Origin: Curtobacterium sp. MCBA15_009
GTDB taxonomy: Bacteria; Actinomycetota; Actinomycetes; Actinomycetales; Microbacteriaceae
NCBI RefSeq assembly: GCF_001864895.1
Contig: NZ_MJGO01000037.1
Span: forward strand, 480,759-544,758
Length of the DNA: 64,000 nucleotides
Direction: 5' to 3'
Position 1 is the first letter of the stretch; each line of letters opens with the position of its first letter. The notes beneath the pieces are model-generated. The model did not search any database, was not told the origin of the DNA, and was given only the letters and a program-made list of their open reading frames with translations. The position numbers were made by a program, and so were the translations under genes. Positions 26,735 to 34,683 of the stretch are shown one piece after another.

Positions 26735-28606
26735 GTGACCTTCCGACCCGGTCCGCCGCCGGCCCCGCCCCGCCGAGGTGACGCCGCGGCCGCCGCGCCC
26801 CTGACCGACGGCGACTGGCACCGCCTGCACCCGCTGACGCCGCTGCTCAAGGGCGGCATCGTGCTCATCGTCGTCCTCGGCTACGTGCTCAACAGCCTGC
26901 GTGACCGGCTCGTCGACGTGTTCATCCCGGGCGGCCCGCGCGAGGACGGCGACCCCGTGCAGTACGTCTACGAGCACGGTGCGGTCGGCTGGGTGCTGCT
27001 CGGCGTCGCCGGCCTGCTCGTCGTCCTCATCGGGCTCTTCTACCTGTCCTGGCGGATGCACGAGTTCCGGGTCACCGGCGAGATCGTCGAGGTGCGCTCC
27101 GGCGTGCTCTTCCGGAACCACCGGAAGGCGCGACTCGACCGCATCCAGGGCATCAACATCCAGCGGCCGCTCGTGCCCCGGCTGTTCGGCACCGCGAAGC
27201 TCGAGATCGCGCAGGCCGGCAACGACGCCAACGTCCAGCTCGCCTACCTCGGGGTGAAGGCCGCCGACGACCTGCGGCAGCGGATCCTCGTGCTCGCCTC
27301 CGGGGCGAAGGACGACGACCCCGCCGGCGGGCCGACCCGGGTGTCGCACGGCGTGCTGCAGGACCGCCTCGGCGAGGTCTTCTCACCGGAGCTCGACCCC
27401 GCCGCCGTGCACGCCACCCGCATCGTGAAGGTGCACCCGGGCCGGCTCATCGCCTCGATGCTGCTGTCCGGCACGACGTTCTTCATCCTGCTGGTCGTCG
27501 CGGCGATGGTCGTCAGCGTCGCGCTCACCGGCGAGTACGGGTTCCTGTTCGGGCTGTTCCCCGCCGTCATCGGCGCCGGCGGGTACTACGTCCGCAAGTT
27601 CTCGCGGTCGTTGCAGTACACGATCGCCGAGACCCGCGACGGCATCCGCATCGGCTTCGGCCTCGTCTCCACCTCGAACGAGACCCTGCCGCCGGGGCGG
27701 ATCCACGCCGTCAGCGTCGCCCAGCCCCTGTTCTGGCGGCCGTTCGGCTGGTGGGACGTCCGGATCAACCGCGCGACGAACGCCGGCAACGGGGCGTCGA
27801 ACAACCAGCAGGTCTCGTCGATCGTGCTGCCGGTCGGCACGGCCGCCGACGTCCGCGAGGTCCTCGACATCATCCTGCCCGGCCTCGTCGGCACCGTCGT
27901 CGCCGGTCCCGCCGCCTCGCAGGAGGCCCTGCGCGAGGGCTCGGCCGAGGCCGTCGACGTCGTCGACGACAGCCTGACCACCACCGGCGACCGTGGCGGC
28001 TTCGTGCACTCCCCGCGCCGCGGCGCCTGGCTGCGCCCGCTGTCCTCGCGCCGCAACGGCTACCGCTTCGTGCAAGGTGCCGTGCTGCTCCGCCTCGGCG
28101 CGGTGTGGCGGTCGCTCGTCGTCGTGCCCCTGCCCCGGGTGCAGAGCGTCAAGGTCGAGCAGGGCCCGCTCGAGCGCGCCCTGCGGCTCGCCTCCGTGCA
28201 CGTGCACACCGTCGCCGGCCCGGTCTCGCCCCGCGTCGGTGCACTCGACGCCCGCGACGCGCAGCGGCTGTGGTCCGAGACCGCCCACCGCGCCGTCGAG
28301 GCGGCCGCCGTGGACACCACCCACCGGTGGCGCGCACGGGAGGCCCGGCCCGCGCCCGGCACGCACGCCGCGGACGGGTCGTGGGTCACCTCGGGCGCCC
28401 CTGCCGGGCCCGGCACGAGCGTGGCGGGCGGACCAGGAGCAGCGGCCGGTGCGTCTGCCGGGCCGGGCGCGGGCGTGCCGGGCGGACCGGGGGCCCTCGC
28501 CGGTGCGTCCGCCGGGCTGGACGCGGACCGCCGGACCGGAGCCGTGCCTCCCGGACCGGTGCCCGCGGGGTGGACGGACGTGCCGTCGACGGAGGCCGCA
28601 CGATGA
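26735..28606 (+). CDS. Multi-PH-domain membrane protein (YdbT-like)
   Basis: A 623-residue protein from a GTG at 26735 with an AGGAGG ribosome site. Paired transmembrane helices (about 38-55 and 82-103, then 240-285) separate three bPH2 domains: FRVTGEIVEVRSGVLFRNHR with KARLDRIQGINIQRPLV; YTIAETRDGIRIGFGLV with LPPGRIHAVSVAQP; and YRFVQGAVLLRLGAVWRSL with VPLPRVQSVKVEQG. The last 100 residues are a Gly/Ala/Pro-rich tail with imperfect AGPGAGVPGGPG repeats. It likely acts with the smaller PH protein upstream at the membrane. Confidence 0.87.
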   Translation: MTFRPGPPPAPPRRGDAAAAAPLTDGDWHRLHPLTPLLKGGIVLIVVLGYVLNSLRDRLVDVFIPGGPREDGDPVQYVYEHGAVGWVLLGVAGLLVVLIGLFYLSWRMHEFRVTGEIVEVRSGVLFRNHRKARLDRIQGINIQRPLVPRLFGTAKLEIAQAGNDANVQLAYLGVKAADDLRQRILVLASGAKDDDPAGGPTRVSHGVLQDRLGEVFSPELDPAAVHATRIVKVHPGRLIASMLLSGTTFFILLVVAAMVVSVALTGEYGFLFGLFPAVIGAGGYYVRKFSRSLQYTIAETRDGIRIGFGLVSTSNETLPPGRIHAVSVAQPLFWRPFGWWDVRINRATNAGNGASNNQQVSSIVLPVGTAADVREVLDIILPGLVGTVVAGPAASQEALREGSAEAVDVVDDSLTTTGDRGGFVHSPRRGAWLRPLSSRRNGYRFVQGAVLLRLGAVWRSLVVVPLPRVQSVKVEQGPLERALRLASVHVHTVAGPVSPRVGALDARDAQRLWSETAHRAVEAAAVDTTHRWRAREARPAPGTHAADGSWVTSGAPAGPGTSVAGGPGAAAGASAGPGAGVPGGPGALAGASAGLDADRRTGAVPPGPVPAGWTDVPSTEAAR

Positions 28607-29295
28607 GGGCGGGACGGCTCGGCGTCGGCATCGTCGGTGCCGGACGCGTCGGCCCGGTGCTCGGAGCCGCCCTGGCGAACGCGGAGCACGCGGTCGTCGG
28701 CGTCACCGCGGTCTCGGACGAAGGACGCGACCGCGCCGAGGCGATGCTGCCCGGCGCCCCGGTGCTCACCACGCCGGAACTCGTCGAGCGCAGCGAGCTC
28801 GTGCTCCTCGCGGTGCCGGACGACCAGCTGCCCTCGCTCGTCCAGGGCCTGGCCGACGCCGGCGTCTGGCAGCCCGGGCAGCTCGTCGTGCACACGAGTC
28901 CCGACCACGGCGTCGGCATCCTCGCCCCGGCGATGGCGGCCGGGGCGATCCCGCTCGCGATCCACCCGGCGATGGCGTTCACCGGTACGAGCGTCGACCT
29001 GTCCCGGCTGCGCGACGCCTACTGCGCGGTGACCGCCCCGTCGCCGGTGCTGCCGATCGCGCAGGCGCTCGTCGTCGAGATGGGCGCGGAGCCGTTCGTG
29101 GTGGCCGAGGGCGACCGGCCCGCGTACGCCGACGCCGTGCGCGCTGCCGTGGCGTTCTCGACCGCCATCGTCGACCAGTCAGCGGGCACGCTGTCCGGCA
29201 TCGGGGTGGAACACCCCGGCCGGGTGCTCGGGGCGCTCGTGCGGTCCGCCGTCGACAACGCGCTCACCGCGGCCGACGGGCAGTCGACGCTGTAG
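28603..29295 (+). CDS. Rossmann-like and DUF2520 domain protein
   Basis: A 230-residue protein. The N-terminal NAD(P)-binding fold (VGIVGAGRVGPVLGAALANA; LVLLAVPDDQLPSLVQGLAD) is followed by a helical DUF2520 domain (PAYADAVRAAVAFSTAIVDQ). The architecture resembles ketopantoate or pyrroline reductases, and in many actinobacteria this gene stands just before panC. Here panC and panD are missing and lysS follows. The ATG overlaps the upstream stop. No reaction is established. Confidence 0.85.
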   Translation: MRAGRLGVGIVGAGRVGPVLGAALANAEHAVVGVTAVSDEGRDRAEAMLPGAPVLTTPELVERSELVLLAVPDDQLPSLVQGLADAGVWQPGQLVVHTSPDHGVGILAPAMAAGAIPLAIHPAMAFTGTSVDLSRLRDAYCAVTAPSPVLPIAQALVVEMGAEPFVVAEGDRPAYADAVRAAVAFSTAIVDQSAGTLSGIGVEHPGRVLGALVRSAVDNALTAADGQSTL

Positions 29296-29383
29296 CGGGC
29301 GGCGACGTCGCGCGGGGTCCGGCTCGGCGCCGGTCGCGGGTAGCATTTCCCCCGACCCCCACGACCCCCGGAGCCGCACCCGC

Positions 29384-30910
29384 ATGACCGACGAGACCGT
29401 CACCCCCGACACCGCGACCGCCGACGCCGCCGCACAGGCCGAGCAGGAGACGAGCGAGCAGCGACAGGTCCGGCTCGACAAGCGGGCGAAGCTGCTGGAG
29501 TCGGGCATCGAGGCGTACCCCGCCGAGCTCCCGATCACCACGACGATCCCGGCGGTCCGCGAGCAGTACGCGCACCTCGAGACCGGCGAGGAGACGCAGG
29601 ACGTCGTCGGCGTCGCCGGCCGCATCGTGTTCTCGCGCAACACCGGCAAGCTCTGCTTCGCGTCGCTGCAGTCCGGTGACGGGTCCCGGATCCAGGCGAT
29701 GGTGTCCCTGGCCGAGGTGGGCGACGAGTCGCTCGCCCGCTGGAAGGAGTTCGTCGACCTCGGCGACCACGTGTTCGTGCACGGCCGCGTCATCTCGTCG
29801 CGCCGCGGCGAGCTGTCGATCATGGTCGACGACTGGGCGATCGCGGCGAAGGCGATCCTGCCCCTGCCGAACCTGCACAACGAGCTGAACGAGGAGACCC
29901 GGGTCCGCCAGCGCTACCTGGACCTCATCGTCCGCGACGAGGCGCGCGCCACCGTCCGCGCCCGTGCCGCCGTGATGGCATCGCTGCGCCAGACCTTCAC
30001 CGGCCACGAGTACCTCGAGGTCGAGACGCCGATGCTGCAGACCCAGCACGGCGGTGCCTCGGCGCGACCCTTCGTGACGCACTCGAACGCCTTCGACACC
30101 GAGCTGTTCCTGCGCATCGCGCCCGAGCTGTTCCTCAAGCGCGCCGTCGTCGGCGGCATCGACCGCGTGTTCGAGATCAACCGCAACTTCCGCAACGAGG
30201 GCGCCGACTCGTCGCACTCGCCCGAGTTCGCGATGGTCGAGGCGTACCAGGCGTACGGCAACTACGAGCAGATGGCCGACCTGACCCAGGAGCTCGTGCA
30301 GAACGCCGCCCGCGCGGTGACCGGCGGCTCGCTCGTCGTCACCCTGCCCGACGGCACCGACTACGACCTCGGCGGCGAGTGGGCCCGGATGGACATGTAC
30401 GGGTCGCTGTCCGAGGCGGCCGGACGCGAGATCACGCCGGAGACGCCGCTGGCCGAGCTCCAGGCGCTCGCCGCGGCCGAGGGCGTCGAGGTCGCCCACG
30501 CCACCCACGGCAAGTACGTCGAGGAGCTCTGGGAGCACTTCAACGAGGACCGCCTGTACGCCCCGACGTTCGTGATGAACTTCCCGGTCGACACCTCGCC
30601 GCTCACCCGGCAGCACCGCACCCGCCCCGGCATCGTCGAGAAGTGGGACCTGTACGTCCGCGGGTTCGAGCTCGCCACGGCGTACTCGGAGCTCGTCGAC
30701 CCGGTGGTGCAGCGCGAGCGCTTCGTCGAGCAGGCGAAGCTCGCGGCGGGCGGGGACCCCGAGGCGATGCGCGTCGACGAGGAGTTCCTCCGGGCGCTCG
30801 AGCACGCGATGCCGCCGTCGGGCGGCATGGGCATGGGGATCGACCGCCTGCTCATGGCCATCACGGGCCTCGGCATCCGCGAGACCATCCTGTTCCCGCT
30901 GGTCAAGTAG
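29384..30910 (+). CDS. lysS: Lysyl-tRNA synthetase (class II)
   Basis: A 508-residue enzyme charging tRNA-Lys. The N-terminal OB fold (about 60-170: VVGVAGRIVFSRNTGKLCFA) binds the anticodon. The class II catalytic core shows motif 1 (FTGHEYLEVETPMLQTQHGG), motif 2 (FEINRNFRNEGADSSHSPEF) and motif 3 (GMGMGIDRLLMAITG). An acidic Thr/Ala-rich N-tail of about 35 residues precedes the OB fold. A TAGCAT box at 29341 and GGAG before the ATG suggest an ordinary leadered transcript, distinct from leaderless neighbours. Confidence 0.97.
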   Translation: MTDETVTPDTATADAAAQAEQETSEQRQVRLDKRAKLLESGIEAYPAELPITTTIPAVREQYAHLETGEETQDVVGVAGRIVFSRNTGKLCFASLQSGDGSRIQAMVSLAEVGDESLARWKEFVDLGDHVFVHGRVISSRRGELSIMVDDWAIAAKAILPLPNLHNELNEETRVRQRYLDLIVRDEARATVRARAAVMASLRQTFTGHEYLEVETPMLQTQHGGASARPFVTHSNAFDTELFLRIAPELFLKRAVVGGIDRVFEINRNFRNEGADSSHSPEFAMVEAYQAYGNYEQMADLTQELVQNAARAVTGGSLVVTLPDGTDYDLGGEWARMDMYGSLSEAAGREITPETPLAELQALAAAEGVEVAHATHGKYVEELWEHFNEDRLYAPTFVMNFPVDTSPLTRQHRTRPGIVEKWDLYVRGFELATAYSELVDPVVQRERFVEQAKLAAGGDPEAMRVDEEFLRALEHAMPPSGGMGMGIDRLLMAITGLGIRETILFPLVK

Positions 30911-30939
30911 CCCCGGGGTTCGCGGGGTACCATGCTCGG

Positions 30940-31143
30940 GTGCCGCATGGAGTCGTGACCGGGATCATCTTCGCCCTGACGCCGACGATCATCGTCGGCC
31001 TCATCTTCTGGTTCGTCATGCGCGCCATCATGCGGGCGGACCGCACCGAGCGCGCTGCGTACGCCAAGGTCGAGGCCGAGGAGCGTGCCCGCTTCGAGCG
31101 TGAGCACGGCTACCCGGCGCCGAGCACCACCTCCGCCGAGTAG
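30940..31143 (+). CDS. Small single-pass membrane protein
   Basis: Sixty-seven residues from a GTG, beginning VPHGVVTGIIFALTPTIIVG. One transmembrane helix (about 6-27) is followed by a charged helix with many Arg and Glu (RAAYAKVEAEERARFEREHG). A TACCAT box ends 6 nt before the GTG, consistent with leaderless expression. No family is named; similar short proteins commonly follow lysS in this lineage. Confidence 0.7.
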   Translation: MPHGVVTGIIFALTPTIIVGLIFWFVMRAIMRADRTERAAYAKVEAEERARFEREHGYPAPSTTSAE

Positions 31144-31194
31144 CGCGCCCGCTTCCGACGGCGCCCGTCCGCGGACCAGCGCGCCCGCTGCCGG

Positions 31195-31262
31195 GCTGCG
31201 CCCCTCCGCACGCTGCGCCCCTTCGCACGCAGCGCCCCTCCGCGCGCAGCGCTCGTCTGCGC
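31195..31262. repeat. Four tandem copies of a 17-bp unit
   Basis: GCTGCGCCCCTCCGCAC is repeated four times head to tail with progressive divergence (GCTGCGCCCCTTCGCAC, GCAGCGCCCCTCCGCGC, GCAGCGCTCGTCTGCGC). It is intergenic, between a small membrane protein gene and a 43-codon ORF. The unit is not a multiple of three, so it is unlikely to be coding. Confidence 0.85.
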
Positions 31263-31350
31263 GCAGCGGCCCCGCCAGGACGCCTGCGCGCCGGCGTCCC
31301 GTCACGACCCGTTCACCCGGTCGTCGCGCGCCGGGGTGACCATCGTCGGC

Positions 31351-31482
31351 ATGGCAACCGCACACCCCTTCACCGGTCGCAGCCTCGTCGGTGACATCGA
31401 GAGCGAGTACGACGAGTTCGACCGCGACGCCGACCTCGAGGCCTCGAAGCGCCGGGACGGCTGGCTCGAACCCTCCTGGTGA
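31351..31482 (+). CDS. Possible 43-residue acidic peptide
   Basis: ATG to TGA encodes MATAHPFTGRSLVGDIESEY followed by DEFDRDADLEASKRRDGWLE and PSW. Codon usage (third-position G/C nearly throughout) and strongly patterned acidic composition suggest real coding. No clear ribosome site is present. It lies just upstream of the sigma factor leader. Function unknown. Confidence 0.5.
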   Translation: MATAHPFTGRSLVGDIESEYDEFDRDADLEASKRRDGWLEPSW

Positions 31483-31839
31483 CCCCCATCGCACCACAAT
31501 CGGGGTACGCCGACCAGATCGAGCCGATCAGGTCGGGCGTACCCCTTTCGTTCGTCCTGGGGGCGGTGTGCCCCGGGGGTCGGGGGCGGAAACGCGGCCG
31601 AAACACGGCGGCAACGGCGGAAACATCACGTCACAGCCGCTCTGCGCACCCGGGCAGGGGGACAGATCGGGGGGCACCCGTACCCCGTTCCGACCCGTTC
31701 CGGGGGCGAACCACGGAGAAGCCTGGGAATCGATCCAGCGGGTTTGTGGGGTACACCCCCCGACCGCTTTACTCATGACCACCCCCCGGTGAGCACCACC
31801 CCCCAGATGGCCACCACGTCGAACGCAGGGAGAAACACC
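31483..31839. other. Leader and promoter region of the sigma factor gene
   Basis: No gene is seen in these 357 bp. The stretch is rich in G- and C-runs (GGGGGCGG, CCCCGGGGG, CACCCCCC) and contains repeated GGCGGAAAC/GGCCGAAAC motifs near 31588-31625. AGGGAG at 31827 is the ribosome site of the downstream gene. The promoter could not be assigned by eye. Confidence 0.4.
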
Positions 31840-32898
31840 ATGACGATCGCAACGGCTGCACCCAGCACCACCCGCCGCTCCACCACCAAGAAGACAGCAG
31901 CGTCGAAGACCGCGACCGCCGAGTCCGCGACCACCTCCCTCGACACCGAGGTCGAGGCCGACGAGCAGCTCGCCGGCGTCCGTGGCGCCTCCGTCGACCA
32001 GGTCGGCGACTACCTCCGTCACATCGGCCGCCTCTCGCTCCTCACCGCCGAGGAAGAAGCACAGATCGCCCGCCGCATCGAGGTCGGCCTGTTCGCCGAG
32101 GAGAAGCTGACCACCGAGAAGGGGCTCGCCAAGTCCCTGCAGCGCGAACTGCGCTGGCTCGTCCGCGACGGTGAGCGCGCCAAGGAGCGCATGATCACCT
32201 CGAACCTCCGCCTCGTCGTGAGCATCGCGAAGCGCTACTCGCAGCGCGGCCTGCCGTTCATGGACGTCATCCAGGAGGGCAACCTCGGCCTGGTCCGTGC
32301 CGTCGAGAAGTTCGACTTCACGCAGGGCTACAAGTTCTCGACCTACGCCACCTGGTGGATCCGCCAGGCGATCTCGCGTGGTCTCGCCGACAAGGCCCGC
32401 ACGATCCGCATCCCGGTGCACACCGTCGAGCTGATCAACAAGATCTCGCGCACCGAGCGCGACCTGACCGTCGACCTCGGCCGTGCGCCGATGCCGGAGG
32501 AAGTGGCCGCCGAGCTGAGCATGAGCGTCGAGGAACTCGTCGACCTCAAGGGCCGCTCGCACGAGCCGGTCTCGATCCACACCGTCGTCGGTGACTCCGA
32601 CGACAGCGAGCTCGGTGACTTCATCGAGGACGAGGACGCCGCGAGCCCCAACGAGCTCACCGAGACGACGCTGCTGCACCGCGACATCCGCTCCATCGTC
32701 GCCGAGCTGCCGAGCGACGAGGCCAACGTCATCCGCATGCGCTACGGCCTGGACGACGACAAGCCGATGACCCTCGACGAGATCTCGAAGATCGTGCACA
32801 CCACGCGTCAGGCCGTCAGCCGTGTCGAGTCGCGCGCCAAGCTGCGCCTCTTCGCGAAGGCCGTGTCGCAGGACATGCAGCTGTACCTGACCGACTAG
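31840..32898 (+). CDS. RNA polymerase sigma factor, sigma-70 group 2 (SigB/HrdB-like)
   Basis: A 352-residue sigma factor. Region 1.2 (about 52-85: SVDQVGDYLRHIGRLSLLTA), region 2 (NLRLVVSIAKRYSQRGLPFM, FDFTQGYKFSTYATWWIRQA), region 3 and region 4 (MTLDEISKIVHTTRQAVSRV) are all present. The acidic N-terminal region 1.1 of a principal sigma is replaced by about 50 Thr/Ala/Lys-rich residues, and the usual C-terminal tail after region 4 is short. This suggests a non-essential group 2 factor, although the principal sigma cannot be excluded. The ATG at 31840 has AGGGAG upstream; earlier starts lack one. Confidence 0.88.
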   Translation: MTIATAAPSTTRRSTTKKTAASKTATAESATTSLDTEVEADEQLAGVRGASVDQVGDYLRHIGRLSLLTAEEEAQIARRIEVGLFAEEKLTTEKGLAKSLQRELRWLVRDGERAKERMITSNLRLVVSIAKRYSQRGLPFMDVIQEGNLGLVRAVEKFDFTQGYKFSTYATWWIRQAISRGLADKARTIRIPVHTVELINKISRTERDLTVDLGRAPMPEEVAAELSMSVEELVDLKGRSHEPVSIHTVVGDSDDSELGDFIEDEDAASPNELTETTLLHRDIRSIVAELPSDEANVIRMRYGLDDDKPMTLDEISKIVHTTRQAVSRVESRAKLRLFAKAVSQDMQLYLTD

Positions 32899-32985
32899 GT
32901 CAGCAGGCTTCGGCCGGCACCGATCGTGTCGGCGCGGGGAACCCGGAGCGTCCTGTGGGAAGGCGATCCGGTGGGGTGATGGAAC

Positions 32986-33014
32986 GGCCCGCTCGAGCAC
33001 TGCTCGGGCGGGCC
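32986..33014. terminator. Terminator between sigma factor and NAD kinase genes
   Basis: GGCCCGCTCGAGCA and TGCTCGGGCGGGCC pair with one mismatch across a 1-nt centre, between the convergent ends of the two genes. It probably works in both directions. Confidence 0.7.
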
Positions 33015-33042
33015 ACTCTCGTTCCCGGGCCGGAACGGACCG

Positions 33043-33975
33043 TCACTCGTCGATCTCGCGGTCGAGCTTCTGCCGCAGGTCGTTCGGGATGAGCTCGATG
33101 AGCTGGTCCGGCCGGAGCGGCAGGTCGAGCAGGCTCAGCTTCACGCGGCCGGTGCGCCCGTGGCGCTCGGCGTCGAGCCGGACCACGCTGCCGGCGTCCT
33201 TCCGCAGGCGGATGTCGATCTGCGCCCCGGTCGCGACCTCGCCGACGACGAGGCCGTCGACCTCGAGCGCAGCGCTCCTCGTGCCCTCGGCGATGTCGAG
33301 GCGGTAGCGCTCCCGGGCGGCGAGCACCACGGACCGGTCGATGCCGGCCATCGGCGCGACCGGGGTCACGACGGAGCCGGACAGGGCGGGGGAGAGCACC
33401 GGGCCGCCGGCGGCGTAGTTGTAGGCGGTCGACCCGGCGGGCGTCGACGCGACGACGGCGTCCGCGCGGTAGTAGCCGTAGCCGAGCCCGCCGACGCTCA
33501 GGTCGGCCGAGACCTGGCCCGCTCCCGGTCGTCGCACGACCGTCAGGTCGTTGAACGCCAGGTAGTCGGTGCGGGCGCCGCCCCACGACAGCCGGGCCTC
33601 GAGCGCGTGGTGCGGCTCGAGCTGGTACTCGCCGGCGGACAGCCGTTCGAGCGCGGCCTCGAGCTCCGGCGGCTCGATCTCGACCAGGAACCCGACGTTG
33701 CCGTAGTTGACGCCGAGCACCGGCACCGGGCGCTTCGCGACGAGGCGCATCGCCCCGAGCATCGTGCCGTCCCCGCCCAGCGCGACGACGAGGTCCACCC
33801 GGTCGGTGAAGTCGTCGTCGTCGACGACGGCGACCCCGCGGCCGACGCGCTGGGCGTCCGCCCGACGGGCCACGAGCTCCCCGAGACCGGACGCGTTCCA
33901 GCGCTGCAGGGTCGCGACGGACTCCTGGACGTTCTTGGTCGGGTGGACGACGAGGCCGACGACGGGCTGATCCAT
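33043..33975 (-). CDS. nadK: NAD kinase
   Basis: A 310-residue cytoplasmic enzyme phosphorylating NAD to NADP. Diagnostic motifs are VVALGGDGTMLGAMR (GGDGT), GVNYGNVGFLVEIE, AFNDLTVVRR (NE/D motif variant), and VVASTPAGSTAYNYAAGGPV. The start at 33975 (MDQPVVGLVVHPTKNVQESV) is 7 nt after TAGCAT on the reverse strand, so the mRNA is probably leaderless. It is usually near recN and tlyA in actinobacteria; here it is divergent from the Clp N-domain gene. Confidence 0.95.
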   Translation of the reverse strand: MDQPVVGLVVHPTKNVQESVATLQRWNASGLGELVARRADAQRVGRGVAVVDDDDFTDRVDLVVALGGDGTMLGAMRLVAKRPVPVLGVNYGNVGFLVEIEPPELEAALERLSAGEYQLEPHHALEARLSWGGARTDYLAFNDLTVVRRPGAGQVSADLSVGGLGYGYYRADAVVASTPAGSTAYNYAAGGPVLSPALSGSVVTPVAPMAGIDRSVVLAARERYRLDIAEGTRSAALEVDGLVVGEVATGAQIDIRLRKDAGSVVRLDAERHGRTGRVKLSLLDLPLRPDQLIELIPNDLRQKLDREIDE

Positions 33976-34046
33976 GCTGCGGATGCTACCGACCGGACCT
34001 CGATCGGGGGCTGGCCGTTGAGAGGCGCATCCGATATTCTGCATAC

Positions 34047-34523
34047 ATGCAGATCGCTCACCTGTCCGTCGCCCTCCCCGCTGCACGGCACGGCCGCGAG
34101 ATCGTCCTGCTCGCCGACCTCGAGGCGCACGAGACCGGCTTCGGCTTCGTCGACGCCGAACACCTCCTGCTCGCCGCCGTGACCCTGTGCAGCGGCATGC
34201 CCCGGTTCTGTCCCGTCCTGGCGGCACACGGTGTCACGCCGGAGACCGTCCGCCGTGGCATCACGGCCTTCGTCGGTGCCAGGACGCCGTGCCCCGGCGA
34301 GCACGACCGGGTCGCCTGCACGCCAGCTGCCGCCCGGGTGCTCGCCCGCGCGGCCGTCCTCGCCGGCCCGTTCGACCGGGTCCGGCCCGCGCACGTCGTG
34401 CTCGCGGTGCTCGACGGTGTCGACGACCCGTTCATGGGCTCGGCACACGACGTCCTCGAGACGCTCGGCGTCGACCCGCGGCGCTTCCGACGGGCACTGC
34501 GGCGAGCGGTCCGGCGCGGCTGA
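34047..34523 (+). CDS. Free-standing Clp N-domain protein (ClpC2/ClpC3-like)
   Basis: A 158-residue protein made only of the two pseudo-symmetric helical repeats of a Clp N-domain. REIVLLADLEAHETGFGFVD-AEHLLLAAV in repeat 1 and AARVLARAAVLAGPFDRVRP-AHVVLAVLDG in repeat 2 line up with the [29 protein letters not shown] and [29 protein letters not shown] repeats of the ClpC gene 160 bp downstream. It has no ATPase module. Mycobacterial ClpC2 and ClpC3 are similar stand-alone domains reported to bind ClpC1-targeting antibiotics. It could be a decoy, adaptor or regulator of ClpC. TATTCT ends 6 nt before the ATG. Confidence 0.85.
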   Translation: MQIAHLSVALPAARHGREIVLLADLEAHETGFGFVDAEHLLLAAVTLCSGMPRFCPVLAAHGVTPETVRRGITAFVGARTPCPGEHDRVACTPAAARVLARAAVLAGPFDRVRPAHVVLAVLDGVDDPFMGSAHDVLETLGVDPRRFRRALRRAVRRG

Positions 34524-34556
34524 ACCGGCTCCCGGACGCCGAGGAGCCGGCCGGCG

Positions 34557-34571
34557 TTCGCTCATCGCGCA
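34557..34571. promoter_or_regulatory. ClgR-like box upstream of clpC
   Basis: CGCTCATCGCG at 34559-34569, within TTCGCTCATCGCGCA, differs by one base from the CGCYNANRGCG pattern bound by ClgR, the actinobacterial activator of clp genes. It is about 115 bp before the clpC start. TAGTCT around 34634 may be the -10. Found by eye only. Confidence 0.35.
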
Positions 34572-34683
34572 CATCGCGCACTCCAGGTCACGCCCACGGC
34601 GAACAGGGGGAGCCCGTCGGGGGAGCGCTGGTTAGTCTCGATGTACGTCACCGGACTCCCACGATTCCGGCAAGGGAGAGCAC

